In this document: piece after piece, positions 1 through 5,805 of the stretch
How positions within the stretch are numbered: the stretch's first letter is position 1
How the letters are laid out: each line of letters starts with the position of its first letter
NCBI GenBank assembly: GCA_012032975.1
Contig: JAAUPU010000231.1
Span: 1 to 5,805 of the forward strand
DNA: 5,805 nucleotides
Source of the DNA: Caldilineaceae bacterium
GTDB lineage: Bacteria; Chloroflexota; Anaerolineae; Caldilineales; Caldilineaceae
Direction of reading: 5' to 3'
Program-made: the position numbers and the translations under genes
Notes under the pieces: model-generated
What the model was told of the DNA's origin: nothing
The model's database searches: none
The model's input: only the letters and a program-made list of their open reading frames with translations

Positions 1-51
1 GCCGGAGGCGATGACCTACGAACAAACTAGCAAAACTTCGGTGACATTGTA

Positions 52-978
52 TTAGTTTTCGATCACGTACACGGTTGCGTATTCTGCAATGCTGTTGCCA
101 AGCAGATCCTCGACGATAATCCCCAGTGAATATTCGCCTGGATAGCCTTCGTAGGCAGTAACGGTAAAAGGGGTGCCGTAGAAGGTCAAGGTATCGGCCA
201 GCTGCTCGCTGATTACCCACTCGCCATTATCATCGGCGACGTAGCGTTGCTCCAAAATGGTGAAGTAGTCGCCTTCGTGGGGCGTGATCTCGCGCGGCGC
301 ACCGGTGCCGTCCAGCTCGCTGTAGCCGAAGATATATTTGTAAGTAAGGTCGCCGTCAAAATACATCAGGGCATAGCGTTCGTCCTGGCTATCCGCAAAG
401 GTATAAATGCCGCGCACAACGTATTCGGTATCTTGCTGTGCTTCGCCATAGATTGCTGGTTCAAAGAGCGCAAACACTTCATCTGCGCCATCGCTCAGGC
501 TGTAGATGGTAGGTGACCACTCATAGAGAAAGTAATCCAGGTCGTCGCTTGTCCAGGCAGGATAGACAACCCCGTCGGTCTGTTCGCTCGCATCACTGGC
601 AATAAAGTCCATATCTTCGAGGATATAGGCTTCAGTCTCCTCCTCATAGCGCGTCACCTCAATATAGATGTAGCCGACATTTTCTCCTTGGATCTGCGTA
701 CCCAGCAGCACCGTTTCAGCGGCCGTGATCTCTTCGCTGCTGACTTCCAGCGCGGTCATGCTTAGCTCGGTATCCACACCGGGCGTGGTAATTTCGCCAT
801 CGTCCGCCAAGAGCGGGGCGGCATAGTCGGCCAGATCGGCGAAAGATATCTGTCCAGTCGCCAGTGGCTTTGGACTGTTCGACTGTGCAGATCCGACTTG
901 CCACACCAGCGAGATCGACAAACAAGCGGTAAGGCCAACCACGAAAATCAGAGTGCGAGTCCTCACATGCCTCCTCAT
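52..978 (-). CDS. Exported, highly acidic protein of unknown function
   Basis: This 308-residue protein begins with a classical export signal: a basic n-region (R2, R3, R6, R8), a hydrophobic core at about residues 10-28, and a possible signal peptidase I site after Ala31 (GSA|Q). L16-T-A-C19 also fits a lipobox, but the strongly hydrophobic residues after C19 make a lipoprotein less natural. The mature part has roughly 55 Asp/Glu against about 7 Lys/Arg, is rich in Tyr, and has no cysteine. It looks like beta-rich, aromatic extracellular material with no second membrane segment. I see no catalytic motif. The general style recalls domains attached to clostripain-like peptidases of Chloroflexota, but that is memory and not a domain match. 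The ATG at 978 follows the HD-gene stop by 19 nt and has only a weak Shine-Dalgarno sequence. A GTG at 966 sits just 3 nt after AGGAGG, which seems too close. It is probably cotranscribed with the HD gene. The 51 nt after its stop hold no clear terminator. Confidence 0.8.
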   Translation of the reverse strand: MRRHVRTRTLIFVVGLTACLSISLVWQVGSAQSNSPKPLATGQISFADLADYAAPLLADDGEITTPGVDTELSMTALEVSSEEITAAETVLLGTQIQGENVGYIYIEVTRYEEETEAYILEDMDFIASDASEQTDGVVYPAWTSDDLDYFLYEWSPTIYSLSDGADEVFALFEPAIYGEAQQDTEYVVRGIYTFADSQDERYALMYFDGDLTYKYIFGYSELDGTGAPREITPHEGDYFTILEQRYVADDNGEWVISEQLADTLTFYGTPFTVTAYEGYPGEYSLGIIVEDLLGNSIAEYATVYVIEN

Positions 979-997
979 TTACCGTTCACAACCGCGT

Positions 998-1666
998 TCA
1001 CAATTCGCCCAACGCCTCGGCATCCAGCCGATCAAAAAATCTCTGCATGAACTCATGCCGTTCTCTGCCAATCTCTCGCGCGGTCTCTGTATGCAAGGTC
1101 GCCAGCAGCCGCTGTAATTTGTAGACGAACTCGTGGACCGGTGTATAGTCCGCGCCCGTTGGTCTGGCCTCGAAAGGCGGCGCTTCGTTCCAACGTTCTG
1201 TCCACAACCGGTTGTCGTAGGCGCCCGCATAGGCGAAGACGCGGGCGATGCCAATTGCGCCGATGCTGTCCAGTTTGTCGGCATCGTAGAGGCATTTGGC
1301 CTCCAGCGTCTGTGGTTCCACGGTGCGATGGCGGAAACGATGCGCCTCGATACAGTGAACGACCGCTTCAATATCGGCGGTTCCTAGCCCACGCGCCGCC
1401 AGTTGACGGGCCGCAAAGTCAGCCGCGGCCAGATGATGCACCTTGCGCCCCGCTGATTCTGTGCTCTCATCCTCGGCTTGTTGATCTCCCGGCGCATCAT
1501 GCAAGAGCGCCGCCAGCCGGACGATCTCCACGTTGGCGCCCTCGCTCTGCGCAATATGGACGGCCATGTGTGTGACCCGCAAGACATGGTCGAAATCGTG
1601 GGCTGCGTCGTTGGCGGCATAGATCTGTTTCGCCTCTGTTTCGCTGAAAATCTCGCTCTCTGCCAT
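998..1666 (-). CDS. HD-domain metal-dependent phosphohydrolase (YedJ/YpgQ-like)
   Basis: This 222-residue soluble protein has the HD superfamily signature. H27 lies in HDFDHVLRV, the H56-D57 doublet in [11 protein letters not shown], and a later acidic pair D128/D130 in the stretch [18 protein letters not shown]. The '[14 protein letters not shown]' block and the overall length fit the YedJ/YpgQ-type subgroup. Members known biochemically are metal-dependent hydrolases of nucleotides or other phosphorylated small molecules; the substrate here cannot be read from sequence. No sensor, transmembrane or nucleotidyltransferase domain is attached, so it is not a RelA/SpoT-type protein. The ATG at 1666 is well supported by AAGGAG eight bases upstream. 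It is the first gene after the intrinsic terminator at 1715-1747 and so should have its own promoter in the short gap. The exported-protein gene follows by 19 nt, suggesting a two-gene operon, although the products have no obvious functional link. Confidence 0.9.
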   Translation of the reverse strand: MAESEIFSETEAKQIYAANDAAHDFDHVLRVTHMAVHIAQSEGANVEIVRLAALLHDAPGDQQAEDESTESAGRKVHHLAAADFAARQLAARGLGTADIEAVVHCIEAHRFRHRTVEPQTLEAKCLYDADKLDSIGAIGIARVFAYAGAYDNRLWTERWNEAPPFEARPTGADYTPVHEFVYKLQRLLATLHTETAREIGRERHEFMQRFFDRLDAEALGEL

Positions 1667-1672
1667 GAGATG

Positions 1673-1680
1673 ATCTCCTT
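1673..1680 (-). promoter_or_regulatory. Strong ribosome binding site of the HD gene
   Basis: On the minus strand this reads AAGGAGAT, nearly a perfect anti-16S match. The AAGGAG core ends 8 nt before the ATG at 1666, which fixes the start of the HD-domain gene. Confidence 0.85.
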
Positions 1681-1714
1681 GTGTTGAGGTCTGGTCCCCT
1701 CGGGTATAGTCAAC

Positions 1715-1747
1715 AAAAAAGAATGGACAGGCTCACACCCGTCCATT
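1715..1747 (-). terminator. Intrinsic (rho-independent) terminator after the membrane-protein gene
   Basis: Read on the minus strand, a 10-bp stem (arms 1747-1738 and 1731-1722, sequence AATGGACGGG pairing with CCTGTCCATT, including one G-U wobble) closes a 6-nt loop (1737-1732). After a single C comes a run of six T (1720-1715). The stem starts 33 nt past the stop codon of the UPF0104-like gene, so it closes the transcript coming from the right. In the plus direction the A-run comes first and no good T-run follows, so it should work on the minus strand only. Confidence 0.85.
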
Positions 1748-1780
1748 TCTATCCATTATCGATTTTGCCGTGCTTTGCCA

Positions 1781-2853
1781 TCACGGGTCCGTGGGTATGG
1801 TTTGCGCCTGGTTCACCGTCCGACTCCCCCGCCCGCGCATCCAAAGGATGCCGCCCGGCAAGCTAACCACATAGCCGATGAATTGCTGCAACAGACCGAC
1901 CGCCGCGCCCAGTGCAGGCCCAACACCCACGATAAAAAAGAGACCGGCAAAGGTGATTTGGCGCACGCCCAGCCCGCCAGGCGACAGCGGCACGATGAGC
2001 AGTGCAAAGACGATGATCGGGTTGATGGCCAGCACTTCCAGCAGCGAGATCGCGCCCGGCTCGATGGCTGCGGCGATCAGCCAGATATTGACGCTGGTCA
2101 AGATGACGATGGCGAGGCTGCCCAGCGCGGTCAGCAGCAGTGCGCGGTAGCTGTGGCGATAGACATTAAACGCGGTCGCCAGCTTGTGCCAGATCGGCGT
2201 CGTGCGGGAGGAAAAAGGCAGTAACCCAAGAACCCGCTCGGCAAATTCCTTCAACCGGCGGCTCAGCAGCGCGGTCACCACGGCAAAAAGCAGCAGTGTG
2301 ATGAGTACGCTGCCTATCGCAGTGAAGCGCATGAAGAGGAGACCTTCCTGGCTGAACTCTGTACCATCCGGCTTGCCAAAGAGCAGCATCGTAATCGAGG
2401 CGATGGCGGCGAAGAGCATGAAGACCATCATGCCGATGAAGCGGTCGATGAGGATGCTGGCCGCGGCGTCGGCGGTGCGATGGGTGTCGCTGACCAGCGC
2501 ATAGCCGCGCATCACGTCGCCGCCCACCTGTGCTGGCAAGAAGTTATTGAAGAATTCGGCCATCCACTGATAGCCCAATAGTCGCGACGTAGGAACCCGA
2601 ATTTCTGCCGCGCGCAACAGGACGCCCCACTTGATCCCGCTGAGCGCCACCGCCGCGGTGTAGCAGGTTGCGCCGGCCAACAAGAGCAGTTTGTTGGCAT
2701 CGAGGATTTGCCGCCATAAGAGAGCCGGGTCATCCAGTCTTTGGAAAAGCAGGTAGATCAAAGCGATGCCAATCGCCAGTTTGAGCAGATTGATCAGATG
2801 GCTTTGGGCGAGGGGGTTCCGGTCGGTTCGGTTTCTTGGGTGGAGAAAGTCAT
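1781..2853 (-). CDS. UPF0104 / LPG-synthase-TM-like integral membrane protein, frameshifted near its 5' end
   Basis: This polytopic inner-membrane protein has about eight hydrophobic segments. It carries the family hallmarks FFNNFLPAQVGGD (corrected residues 101-113), an ILIDRFIG block (about 135-142) and LSPGGLGVRQ (290-299). The family includes the flippase-like membrane domain of MprF/lysylphosphatidylglycerol synthases and AglD-like proteins. Here it stands alone, without the C-terminal aminoacyl-transferase domain, so lipid or lipid-linked-sugar translocation is an inference. The downstream frame is open above 2761, but the only usual start there is TTG at 2761, in the middle of the first membrane helix. 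The better start is ATG 2853, with GGAGA eight bases upstream. It encodes MTFSTQETEPTGTP and then runs to a stop at 2794. Adding one G to the run at 2812-2816 joins this leader to LAQSHLINLLKLAIGIA and the rest, giving 357 residues. It is the last gene before the terminator. Confidence 0.85.
2812..2816 (-). other. Probable single-base deletion in the membrane-protein gene
   Basis: The plus strand has GGGGG here. With six G the leader starting at 2853 reads through in frame into the first membrane helix; with five it stops at 2794-2796. The indel could in principle be anywhere between about 2851 and 2794, but this is the longest homopolymer in that stretch and its repair gives a smooth sequence (GTPLAQSHL). 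Confidence 0.6.
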
Positions 2854-2861
2854 TGGGCCTG

Positions 2862-2866
2862 TCTCC
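2862..2866 (-). promoter_or_regulatory. Shine-Dalgarno sequence that marks the true start of the membrane-protein gene
   Basis: The minus strand reads GGAGA, then 8 nt, then ATG at 2853. No comparable site precedes the TTG at 2761. This decides in favour of the upstream start and thereby exposes the frameshift. Confidence 0.7.
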
Positions 2867-2916
2867 ACGTCGCCAAAACGGTTCGGAGCGGTCGGGCGCT
2901 TGGCATCTGGCAACGA

Positions 2917-3039
2917 TTAACCATTCAGGCGAGCAAGCAATTCTTTGGCCCTGGCGTATTCATAGGTCGGTCGCAGCCGACCAAATCCTTCTTCGGAGAG
3001 CGTTTCGATTGCTGTCTGAAGCCGTTCGATCTGCGTCAC
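2917..3039 (-). CDS. Small ORF, 40 residues, unknown function
   Basis: This GTG-initiated frame lies in the gap between the glycosyltransferase and membrane-protein genes and ends at TAA (2919-2917). A purine-rich AAAGGG ends about 7 nt before the GTG. The product begins MTQIERLQTAIETLSEEGF and continues with GRLRPTYEYARAKELLARLNG. It is charged, strongly helix-forming and has no signal peptide or membrane segment. The first ~22 residues resemble, from memory, the start of short 'I..LQ.AIE.LPEEEF.RLR' antitoxin-like proteins common in Chloroflexota and Cyanobacteria, but the usual W-rich continuation is missing. No partner toxin is adjacent. The frame is open for about 19 further codons upstream without an ATG, GTG or TTG, so GTG 3039 is the only usual start. 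It is spaced 49 nt after the glycosyltransferase stop and 63 nt before ATG 2853, consistent with being an operon member. It could be a gene remnant or, less likely, a chance ORF. Confidence 0.5.
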   Translation of the reverse strand: MTQIERLQTAIETLSEEGFGRLRPTYEYARAKELLARLNG

Positions 3040-3088
3040 AAATGACCCTTTCCCACAAACAGCGATCTGGAGCTTTTCGTCACCCAGA

Positions 3089-4096
3089 TTACTGCTTCAC
3101 CTGGGTGCGCATGGACACAGCCAGCGAGTCGCTCTGCCCTTCGCCAACTTCCCCATTCTTGGCCGATTGGCGCACACCCTGCACATCCTGTTTCTGAGTC
3201 CAAGCCATGCTCCAGACCACATGCCGGTCGCGCTTGATGGCGAAATCATACCAGCCCATCAGACGACTCCAGCCTTCTAGCACCGCAAGCAGGAAGAGCA
3301 CCCACAACAGACGCAGCACGCCCCACACTTCCTTAAGCGCGACCCGGAAGACCCGGCGGTTCTGGATGCTGCTCACGGCATAGCCATATTTGTGCTTCAA
3401 ATAGAGATGGCCCGCGTGGTTGCGCCGCCGCTGGCGGACAAAGTCGCCAATGTTGGTTGGCCCAGTGTTGTAGACGATGGCGTCGGGCGCATATTGGACG
3501 GTCATGCCATGCTTGACGACCAGCGCCTCGACAAATGCTTCATCCATGGCCACATCGGGCGGGATGTGGTCGAAGACCTTGCGGAAGGCAATCATCTCGC
3601 CCAGCCGGGGAATCTCCAGGCAAAGCTCATGTTCCATACGCAGGCGCAGATGGCTGAGCAGACCGGCGATGTGGTCTGGCGTGTTGACCGCGACCTTTTG
3701 CGCACCGACCATGCCCACGTGCGGGTCGGCAAACATGCGTACCATGTGCTCGACCGCATACTCGTGGGGGATGGTGTCCCCACTCTCGACCACGCAGATG
3801 TTGCAGGTGGAGGCGGCGAGGAAGAGATTGACGGCGCTGGTTTTGCCCTCGCGCCGCTCTTGCTGGAAGAGCTTGACCCGTTCGTCCCGCCGCGTAAACT
3901 CTTCCACGATCTCCACAGTGCGGTCGGTGCATGCGCTGGCCACCACAATGATCTCGGCGATCTCGACCTGGTGAAGATGCTGATCCAGCAGCGCCTCCAG
4001 CAAGTTGCCGATGTTCTCTTCTTCGTTATAGGCCGTGACGCCTACACTGCAACGCAGCTTTTCATCATCCAACGCGACGTCTCGTTTCTGCTTCAT
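3089..4096 (-). CDS. Family 2 glycosyltransferase with a C-terminal membrane segment
   Basis: This 335-residue protein has a GT-A fold. The nucleotide-sugar binding strand is SVGVTAYNEEENIGNLL (17-33) and the second strand is EIIVVASACTDRTVEIVEEF (48-67). EGKTSAVN (83-90) is followed by an ESGDT motif (104-108) in the DXD position for metal and sugar diphosphate. D185-E186 is the likely acidic acceptor-site pair, and QRRR (222-225) resembles the QxxRW-type motif of processive and membrane GT2 enzymes. A hydrophobic stretch at about 258-273 should anchor it in the membrane, followed by a ~60-residue hydrophilic tail. The active site should face the cytoplasm and use a UDP- or GDP-sugar; donor and acceptor cannot be read. 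The start at ATG 4096 has only a weak GAG upstream. It lies 48 nt after the mutS2 stop and two genes before the UPF0104-like protein, a pairing that suggests glycolipid or polyprenyl-linked glycan synthesis. Confidence 0.88.
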   Translation of the reverse strand: MKQKRDVALDDEKLRCSVGVTAYNEEENIGNLLEALLDQHLHQVEIAEIIVVASACTDRTVEIVEEFTRRDERVKLFQQERREGKTSAVNLFLAASTCNICVVESGDTIPHEYAVEHMVRMFADPHVGMVGAQKVAVNTPDHIAGLLSHLRLRMEHELCLEIPRLGEMIAFRKVFDHIPPDVAMDEAFVEALVVKHGMTVQYAPDAIVYNTGPTNIGDFVRQRRRNHAGHLYLKHKYGYAVSSIQNRRVFRVALKEVWGVLRLLWVLFLLAVLEGWSRLMGWYDFAIKRDRHVVWSMAWTQKQDVQGVRQSAKNGEVGEGQSDSLAVSMRTQVKQ

Positions 4097-4144
4097 GGTC
4101 TCGACATAGTTGGTGCGTTCATGGTACAGGGTGAAAGGCTCGGT

Positions 4145-5805
4145 CTATTGTTCAGTCACGAACTTGGCAATGGTCACGCCGTCGCCGCCTTCGGCCCCTT
4201 CGCCAGAGCGATATTCGCTCACCACCGGGTTTTGCCGCAACATGTCGCGCACTGCATCGCGCAGCGCGCCCGTGCCTTTGCCGTGGATGATGCGCACCCA
4301 GGGCAGCCGCGCCAGATAGGCATTGTCCAGATATTTTTCCAATCGCTCCAGCCCCTCTTCGACCCGCTCGCCGCGCATGTCAAGCTCGATCCCGGGCTTT
4401 GCGCCGCCCCGCCCTGCATCGTCACGCGCTCGGGTGCGCTCTCGCGCACGGCTTTCTGACGAAGCTCCAGCCGCTTGATGGGCAGCTTGAGGCGAAAATT
4501 GCCCAGCTGCACATCGGCCTCTTCGCTGCGTGGGTGCAAGGCCAACACCTCGCCGCTGGCCTGCAAACTGGCCACCCAAACCCGGTCGCCGATCTCGATG
4601 GGGCCGGCCAGCCGTTCTTCGCTTCGACCCGGCAGGATCACATCGCGGGCGAGTTGGTCGGTGCTCTGATGCCGCTTGGCCAATTCCCGCTCGGCGCGGG
4701 CGAGAAACTCTTCGTGGACATTGCCGCCAGAGAAGGGGCCATTGCTGGCAAGCTGGCGGCGAATTTGCTCAATCTCGCCGCGCGCTTCGTCCAGCTCGGC
4801 TTCCATGCGCGTGCGCGTTTCCAGGATCACGGCGCGGCGCGCTTCCTCGATGCTGGCAAGCTGGTAGCGCAGATCGGATTCGAGAACCTGGGCATGCTGC
4901 TCGCGTTCCCTGGCTCGATCGCTCAGTTGTTGTGCTTCCTGTTTGGCGCGTTTGATGTCATCCAGCAGCGCGTCCGCTTCCAGCGAATCGGGGCGCACGA
5001 TGTTTTCCGCCGCCTCGACGATGGTGGGGTTCAACCCCAGACGCCGCGCAATGGTCAGCGCGTTGGAGCGCCCGGGCAGACCAATGCTCAGCTCGTAGGT
5101 TGGGCTGAGCGATTCCACATCGAACTCGACCGAGGCGTTGCGGACGCCTGGGGTGCTGTGGGCATAGAGCTTCAGGTCGCTGTAGTGGGTGGTGGCAAAG
5201 GTGGTGATGCCACGGTCGCGCAGATTGTCCAGCAGCGCCATGGCCAGCGCCGAGCCTTCGTCGGGATCGGTGCCCGCGCCCAGTTCGTCCAACAGCACCA
5301 GGCTGCGCGGGTCGGCATCCTCCAGCAGACCGATGATGTTGGTCATGTGGCCGCTGAAGGTACTCAGATTCTGCTCGATGCTCTGCTCGTCGCCGATGTC
5401 GGCATAGACGCCCTCGAAGACAGAAAGACGGCTGCCTGGGTCCACTGGCAACATCAAGCCAGCTTGGGCCATGAGCGCCAGCAACCCCACCGTCTTGAGG
5501 CTGACTGTTTTGCCGCCGGTGTTTGGGCCGGTGATCACGATGAGATAGGTTTCGTCGTCCAGATAGACATCGACCGGCACCACCTGTTTGGGGTCCAGCA
5601 GCGGATGGCGTGCCCGGCGCAAGTCGATCACAGAGCCAGGGTGGGCCGAACCATCGATGTCGCTGCCGTTTTTCTTGGGCGGCTGAAATGTTGTCATCTC
5701 TGGCACGGAAGCATCCAGCGTGTAGGCGTATTTGGCCTTGGCAAAGGTGAAGTCCAGTTGCGCCAAAATCTGGATATTGCGCCGAATGTAGACCGCCTCG
5801 TCCGC
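4145..5805 (-). CDS. mutS2: MutS2 family ATPase with Smr domain, 5'-truncated by the window and frameshifted
   Basis: The frame is open to the right edge (last codons read ADEAVYIRRNIQIL), so roughly the first 240 residues of a usual ~790 are missing. Visible in order: end of the clamp/core region; Walker A GPNTGGKT (5529-5506); the QSIEQNLSTFSGHM region; Walker B LVLLDE (5301-5284) followed by LGAGTDPDEG; the TTHYSDLK switch; a long charged coiled coil (about 5000-4700); a KOW-like GDRVWVASLQASGEVLAL segment (about 4590-4530); and a C-terminal Smr domain with LDMRG and HGKGTG (4285-4268), ending at TAG 4145. The Smr part is in a different frame: without repair the protein runs on as junk to a stop at 4219. 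One extra G/C near 4407-4410 restores a continuous 553-residue product. In Bacillus, MutS2 acts on collided ribosomes; in Helicobacter it suppresses recombination. It lacks the mismatch-recognition domain of MutS1, as usual for the family. Confidence 0.92.
4405..4413 (-). other. Probable single-base deletion in mutS2 before the Smr domain
   Basis: On the minus strand the run is GGGCGGGGCGG. Upstream of it the correct frame reads ...SAPERVTMQGG; downstream the correct frame is offset by one and reads GGAKPGIELDMRGERVEE, a typical Smr start. Five instead of four G at 4407-4410 gives MQGGGGAKPGIELDMRG with no gap. Confidence 0.75.

Noticed and set aside
1..51. Possible terminator or gene downstream of the exported-protein gene
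   Set aside because: No stable stem followed by a T-run is visible, and only a seven-codon frame is present.
1141..1575. A 144-residue plus-strand frame over the HD gene
   Set aside because: It is Arg/Pro-rich antisense shadow coding with no ribosome binding site and sits opposite a gene with clear catalytic motifs.
1702..1713. Sigma-70 promoter for the HD gene
   Set aside because: TTGACT and TATACC-like elements are present but overlap instead of being about 17 nt apart, and no partner box is found at the right distance for either.
1781..2761. TTG at 2761 as the start of the membrane-protein gene
   Set aside because: It begins inside the first membrane helix and has no Shine-Dalgarno sequence, while ATG 2853 has a good one and a plausible leader after a single-base repair.
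2794..2816. Programmed ribosomal frameshifting in the membrane-protein gene
   Set aside because: The CCCAAAG stretch is not in the register required for a -1 slippery heptamer, and a homopolymer deletion explains the break more simply. The mutS2 break likewise has no proper slippery site.
2854..2916. Further small gene or regulatory RNA between the small ORF and ATG 2853
   Set aside because: Apart from the Shine-Dalgarno sequence I see no start-stop pair or clear stem-loop.
3392..4459. A 355-residue open frame on the plus strand
   Set aside because: It lies antisense to the glycosyltransferase and the Smr end of mutS2, both of which have clear family motifs. The product is rich in His, Asp and Val in a way typical of a mirror frame and shows no domain.
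4219..5766. mutS2 starting at TTG 5766 and ending at 4219
   Set aside because: The frame is open to the window edge and the residues before 5766 match the family, so the start is outside. The last ~65 residues in that frame are junk created by the frameshift.

Overview
This is a bacterial window, moderately GC-rich by eye, in which every gene I can support lies on the minus strand. It therefore reads from the right edge to the left. A MutS2-type protein, a UPF0104-type membrane protein and an acidic secreted protein of a style I associate with Chloroflexota make a member of that phylum (Caldilineales/Anaerolineae-like) a reasonable guess. No rRNA, tRNA or phylogenetic marker confirms it.

Right block (5805 to about 1715, minus strand), probably one transcript. 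It starts with the 3' two thirds of mutS2, whose N-terminus lies outside the window. A family 2 glycosyltransferase with a C-terminal membrane segment follows 48 nt later. Next, in the gap before the following gene, is a 40-residue GTG-start small ORF with its own Shine-Dalgarno sequence. The last gene encodes a UPF0104 / lysylphosphatidylglycerol-synthase-TM-like integral membrane protein. A strong intrinsic terminator (1715-1747) lies 33 nt past its stop. The glycosyltransferase and the membrane protein plausibly act together on an envelope glycolipid or lipid-linked sugar; mutS2 works on ribosomes or DNA and is probably only a positional neighbour.

Left block (1680 to 52, minus strand). 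An HD-domain phosphohydrolase with a near-ideal ribosome binding site is followed 19 nt later by a very acidic exported protein of unknown function. A 12-bp tandem duplication at the junction gives the HD gene two in-frame stop codons.

The main correction to a naive reading is that two genes carry single-base frameshifts. In mutS2 the frame breaks in a G/C run at 4405-4413, detaching the Smr domain. In the membrane-protein gene it breaks near a G run at 2812-2816. There the true start is the ATG at 2853, behind a good Shine-Dalgarno sequence, rather than the in-frame TTG at 2761. Both are repaired by adding one G/C to a short homopolymer, so sequencing or assembly error is the simplest explanation. 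I see no CRISPR array, insertion sequence, phage gene or defence system, and no new multi-gene system; the most novel item is the small ORF.
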